Position numbers and translations under genes: made by a program | NCBI GenBank assembly: GCA_947652735.1 | Contig: CANTEG010000002.1 | Location: 156,619 to 220,618, forward strand | Source: an uncultured Lachnospiraceae bacterium | GTDB lineage: Bacteria > Bacillota > Clostridia > Lachnospirales > Lachnospiraceae | DNA: 64,000 nucleotides | Direction of reading: 5' to 3' | Notes under the pieces: generated by a model | Databases searched by the model: none | Seen by the model: the letters and a program-made list of their open reading frames with translations, nothing else | What the model was told of the DNA's origin: nothing | Shown: one piece after another, positions 61,139 to 64,000 of the stretch | Position numbering within the stretch: the stretch's first letter is position 1 | Layout of the letters: the number at the start of each line of letters is the position of its first letter

Positions 61139-63022
61139 ATGAGGACGTTTAACTTCAAGGCAAGAAATATTGGAGAGGAAAAGTATTTAACTTACACAAT
61201 GGGGGAAGGGTGTGAGTTAGATGAGGACGTTCTGGATTATTGTGAGGAAAATGATGTAAAAGAAATATTGGATATAATTTACGAAGAAGATGATGACTAC
61301 GATTACCTCACATATGATATTACGGGAAGGGTTACACTTGAGGATTACATCAAAAAGGAAATGAATGCAGAAAAGGTTCTCAATATCTTGAGGAATGTTG
61401 CGTCAAGTCTTATTTCCCTTAAAGAACAGGCAGTTCAACTCTCATACATTTTGTTAAATAAAAGCTTTGTGTATATTGATGAAAAAACATATGCCCTTAA
61501 ATTTATTTGTCTTCCTGTTGAAAGCAAAGGCTCGCTGGCTGCTGAATTTAAAGGCTTTGTGAGACAATTGCTTGCAAACATGAGATATGATGTGGACGAG
61601 AGGCTTGGCTATGTAGGAAAGCTGCTTACATATATCAATGGTGATGCCTTCAATTTACGCGGGCTTGTAGGACTGACTGAAGCATTGATGGAGGAGTACG
61701 AGGTAAGCTTTGAGGAAGCGGGAACAATAGAAGCAGACGGTGTGGAGGTTGTATCTGAGGAGCCTGAGCTTAAGTCTGAGCCATCAGATAATGTTGCTGA
61801 CTTTATGAATAATGCACCTGACGAAGATGAGGTTCTTCCTGAAATAGGTGACGATGAAGAAGATGAGGATGATGAGGACGAGGAACTGGATTCAGATATA
61901 GATGATGAACTTGACAGTATACTTCCTGCCGGCATGAAGGTTGTAGAGGGTACGGAAGAAGATAAGTCGGCAGAAGAAATTGAAAATCAAATACCTGAGA
62001 TACCGATTAAGGATATCATGACCGAAGATGTAAAGGCAGAAGAAAATCCTCAGGCTGAAGATGGAAAGGTACAAGAAGTATCTGAGGATGAAGAAGTAAG
62101 GACAGAAGGAGTACCTGAGCCTGAAGAAGTAAAGACAGAAGGAGTATCTGAGCCTGAAGTGGTGAAAGTAGAAGAAATCCCACAGGCAGAGGATATAAAG
62201 GCGGAAGCAGTACCTGAGGCTGATGCGGTGAAAGCAGAGGAAATTCCGCAGGTTGAGGATATAAAGGCGGAAGCACAGCCGCAGTCTGAAAATGAAAAGC
62301 AGGCAAAGAAAGAAACAGATGTAGACCTTATCAAAAGCAGAATTAAAGAACTCGTAGGTGAGGTGCCTACGGCAAAGACAAAGAATGAGGGAGATACGAT
62401 AAAGACGCTTGAGGAGTTAGATGAATTCCTTGAAAGCAAGCCTCCTGTTATTAAGAAAAATGTTGTAAAGGTTAATAGGGCTGCTCTGATACAGAGTGCC
62501 GCAGAACATGAAAGTGTTACCGAAGAATTAGTCAGTGATTCGCCAAAGCCTGAGAAGAAGTCAGACAAGAAAGCGGCAAAGAAGGCAGATAACGGACAGG
62601 TACCTGTTATTCAGGAGGTAAATGATGATACCACTGATAAAAAAGCAGAAAAGCCAAAAAGCAATTCTGTACTCAGTAAATCTGTTGAGGAAGCCGGCGT
62701 AAATAACATTTTAAATGCACCAAAGATTAATCCGTACATAATAAGGGTAAATACGGAAGAAAGAATTATGATTACTAAGGCGACATTTAAGATTGGTAAG
62801 GCTACAAGAGGGGTAGACTATACCGTTAGCGGAAATGGTGCTGTAAGCCGTCAACATGCAGCTATTATCCAAAAGGATGGCGTGTGTTACATAAAGGATA
62901 ACAAGTCAACAAACCACACATATGTGAATGGAAGATTAGTTGAGGAGGGAGCAGAAGAAATTCTTACCCATGAATCAACAATAAAGCTTGGAGATGAGGA
63001 GTTTATATTCAAATTAAGGTGA
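61139..63022 (+). CDS. DUF6382-FHA domain protein
   Basis: 627 residues. N-terminal DUF6382-like domain (about 1-185) with LEDYIKKEMNAEKVLNILRN, loosely like the pseudokinase part of EssB/YukC. A long acidic, repeat-rich linker (about 205-460; repeats such as IKAEAVPEADAVKAEEIPQ) follows. The C-terminal FHA domain (about 540-627) has SRQHAAI and the KSTNHTYVNG motif that bind phosphothreonine. The FHA domain suggests Ser/Thr kinase signalling. A paralogue of the N-terminal domain is the next gene. GGAGG precedes the ATG. Confidence 0.83.
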   Translation: MRTFNFKARNIGEEKYLTYTMGEGCELDEDVLDYCEENDVKEILDIIYEEDDDYDYLTYDITGRVTLEDYIKKEMNAEKVLNILRNVASSLISLKEQAVQLSYILLNKSFVYIDEKTYALKFICLPVESKGSLAAEFKGFVRQLLANMRYDVDERLGYVGKLLTYINGDAFNLRGLVGLTEALMEEYEVSFEEAGTIEADGVEVVSEEPELKSEPSDNVADFMNNAPDEDEVLPEIGDDEEDEDDEDEELDSDIDDELDSILPAGMKVVEGTEEDKSAEEIENQIPEIPIKDIMTEDVKAEENPQAEDGKVQEVSEDEEVRTEGVPEPEEVKTEGVSEPEVVKVEEIPQAEDIKAEAVPEADAVKAEEIPQVEDIKAEAQPQSENEKQAKKETDVDLIKSRIKELVGEVPTAKTKNEGDTIKTLEELDEFLESKPPVIKKNVVKVNRAALIQSAAEHESVTEELVSDSPKPEKKSDKKAAKKADNGQVPVIQEVNDDTTDKKAEKPKSNSVLSKSVEEAGVNNILNAPKINPYIIRVNTEERIMITKATFKIGKATRGVDYTVSGNGAVSRQHAAIIQKDGVCYIKDNKSTNHTYVNGRLVEEGAEEILTHESTIKLGDEEFIFKLR

Positions 63023-63079
63023 AAAGAGTTTTAGGATAATTTAAAACTGAGTTTACAATTATGTGTTGATTTGAGGGGG

Positions 63080-63134
63080 TGTCAAGATTTCCGCGAAAAC
63101 TTGACATGCAGTGTCAGCCCATTTAAATGGGCTG
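63080..63134 (+). promoter_or_regulatory. Two palindromes overlapping a promoter before the last gene
   Basis: TGTCAAG/CTTGACA (63080-63106) and the perfect palindrome CAGCCCATTTAAATGGGCTG (63115-63134). A promoter reads TTGACA (63101-63106), 17 bp, TTAAAT (63124-63129), so each palindrome covers one promoter box. The structures could also be a terminator for the FHA gene. Confidence 0.45.
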
Positions 63135-63161
63135 ATGATCAAAGGGAAAGAGGAGGCATTT

Positions 63162-64000
63162 ATGAAAAAAACTGACATAATAATCACAAAGCAAAACGAT
63201 GTGGATGTTATTAAATATGAGCTTAAGGCATCAGACGTGTATGATGACAAAGCCGCAGATAAAGCAGCAACCCTGCAAAACATTATTCCGTTTCAATATA
63301 GCGATGAAGACGGAAAAAGAACAGTCACTTCTTATGTGAGAGAACAAACAACACTTGAGATGATGTTCAAAAAAACTTTGAATAAGAAACAGGTGTTATC
63401 AATAGTCAAGGGTCTTGTGTCCGTGTATGAAATGGGGACGCAGGGGATACCTGTGAGTTACATAGTGAAAGATCCGACATATGTATACATTAATGAAAGT
63501 ACATTTGAAGTTAAGTGTATTCTTATTGCTATCAAACAAGATGTTCTGCCTTTGGCAGAAATTCCTGTGTTCTTTAGAGAAATTATTTCCAAAATGACAT
63601 TTGATGAAAATGATAAGGACAATTATGTTGCAAAAATGTTGTCTATTATTAATGCGGCTGACTTTTCAATTGGGAATCTGAAAGATTATGTTGACAGAGA
63701 AATTGAAGTAACAGGAAAGCCTGTTGCACAAAATCAGGTTAAAGTAAATAAACTTGGTGTAATGAACAATATTCAAAATGCGAACAGGCAGCCACAGGTG
63801 TCGCAAATGCCACCTGCACAGGGAATGCAACCAATGCCACCAGGACAACCAGTACAGCCGATGCCAATGGGAACACCATCAGCACCGACACCAAACATGC
63901 CAAAGCCACAGGGAATGCAGCCAGCGCAGCCGATGCCAATGGGGGCACCATCAGCACCGACACCAAACATGCCAAAGCCACAGGGAATGCAGCCAGCGCA
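63162..64000 (+). CDS. DUF6382-like protein with Met/Pro-rich repeats (right end partial)
   Basis: Starts at the ATG 63162 with AGGAGG upstream and remains open at the window edge, so it is incomplete. Residues 1-190 match the N-terminal domain of the previous protein in outline (LEMMFKKTLNKKQVLSIVKG and YIVKDPTYVYINESTFEVK). From about residue 205 on it becomes Met/Pro/Gln-rich, with a 24-residue repeat (QPMPMGTPSAPTPNMPKPQG...) encoded by exact 72-bp units. The downstream end may carry another domain. Function unknown; likely a partner of the FHA protein. Confidence 0.72.
   Translation, partial: MKKTDIIITKQNDVDVIKYELKASDVYDDKAADKAATLQNIIPFQYSDEDGKRTVTSYVREQTTLEMMFKKTLNKKQVLSIVKGLVSVYEMGTQGIPVSYIVKDPTYVYINESTFEVKCILIAIKQDVLPLAEIPVFFREIISKMTFDENDKDNYVAKMLSIINAADFSIGNLKDYVDREIEVTGKPVAQNQVKVNKLGVMNNIQNANRQPQVSQMPPAQGMQPMPPGQPVQPMPMGTPSAPTPNMPKPQGMQPAQPMPMGAPSAPTPNMPKPQGMQPA
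63855..64000 (+). repeat. 72-bp tandem repeat
   Basis: Two units, 63855-63926 and 63927-63998, differ at only two positions and continue past the window edge. They encode a 24-residue Met/Pro/Gln-rich repeat. Confidence 0.8.

Noticed and set aside
63739-63981. Gly/Val/Ala-rich minus-strand frames at the right edge
   Set aside because: Antisense shadows of the Met/Pro-rich tandem repeat.

Overview
The window looks like chromosome of a spore-forming, motile, anaerobic Firmicute of the class Clostridia, most likely family Lachnospiraceae. The evidence is moderately low GC, strong GGAGG ribosome sites with several TTG/GTG starts, a spoIIID gene with a sigma-E-like promoter, a type III glutamine synthetase, ECF vitamin transporters, DUF4430 and BspA-type surface proteins, DUF6382/FHA proteins and an AgrD-like peptide of the Lachnospiraceae style. 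No rRNA, tRNA or CRISPR array was seen. All family names come from reading the proteins; no search was run.

Layout. 1-2.6 kb: a FliD-like flagellar protein fragment, a standalone LytTR regulator preceded by 20-bp repeats, and a membrane protein ending in two FliM/FliN-like peptides. 2.8-6.3 kb: an orphan CARF-nuclease (Card1/DUF1887 type) in one operon with three family 2 glycosyltransferases. 6.3-15 kb: a Csp-like subtilase, a FapA/DUF342 protein, a cold-shock protein, a transglutaminase/BspA/BIG2 surface protein, an iron-sulfur flavoprotein and a membrane diguanylate cyclase.

15.2-20.6 kb is the most unusual part: an orphan AgrD-like autoinducer precursor (too short for a usual ORF cut-off), an XRE regulator, and an AT-rich four-gene operon. 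That operon encodes a nucleoside-phosphorylase-fold effector, a helical protein carrying the same short Asn/Gly motif as the effector's tail, an SPFH/coiled-coil protein and a two-TM membrane protein. It reads like an immune or cell-death module using a shared amyloid-like motif. spoIIID, a sodium symporter with a structured leader, and glnN follow.

25.1-34.7 kb is a cobalamin-riboswitch operon: a FecR/DUF4430 (transcobalamin-like) surface protein, a PQQ-propeller/BspA surface protein, two EcfT subunits, a fused EcfA-EcfA' ATPase, an S component and a DUF3783 protein. It probably captures and imports corrinoids. 34.9-43.1 kb holds an SbcD/SbcC-like pair with altered active-site motifs, then a two-component system and a two-FtsX-domain ABC transporter. 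A roughly 205-bp MITE-like element flanked by 11-bp direct repeats separates the kinase from the transporter.

43.1-48.7 kb is a LysR-controlled operon with an ACT protein, a LysE exporter and three different PLP aminotransferases. 49-54 kb, on the minus strand, carries prs, dnaI/dnaC-like, dnaD-like and murC genes, with clustered DnaA-box-like sequences near dnaD and an attenuator-like leader before murC. 54.2-56.4 kb is nadB-nadC. The rest holds a lipoprotein pair, a MATE transporter, a cyclophilin, mltG, and a DUF6382-FHA protein with a DUF6382-like paralogue that runs off the right edge.
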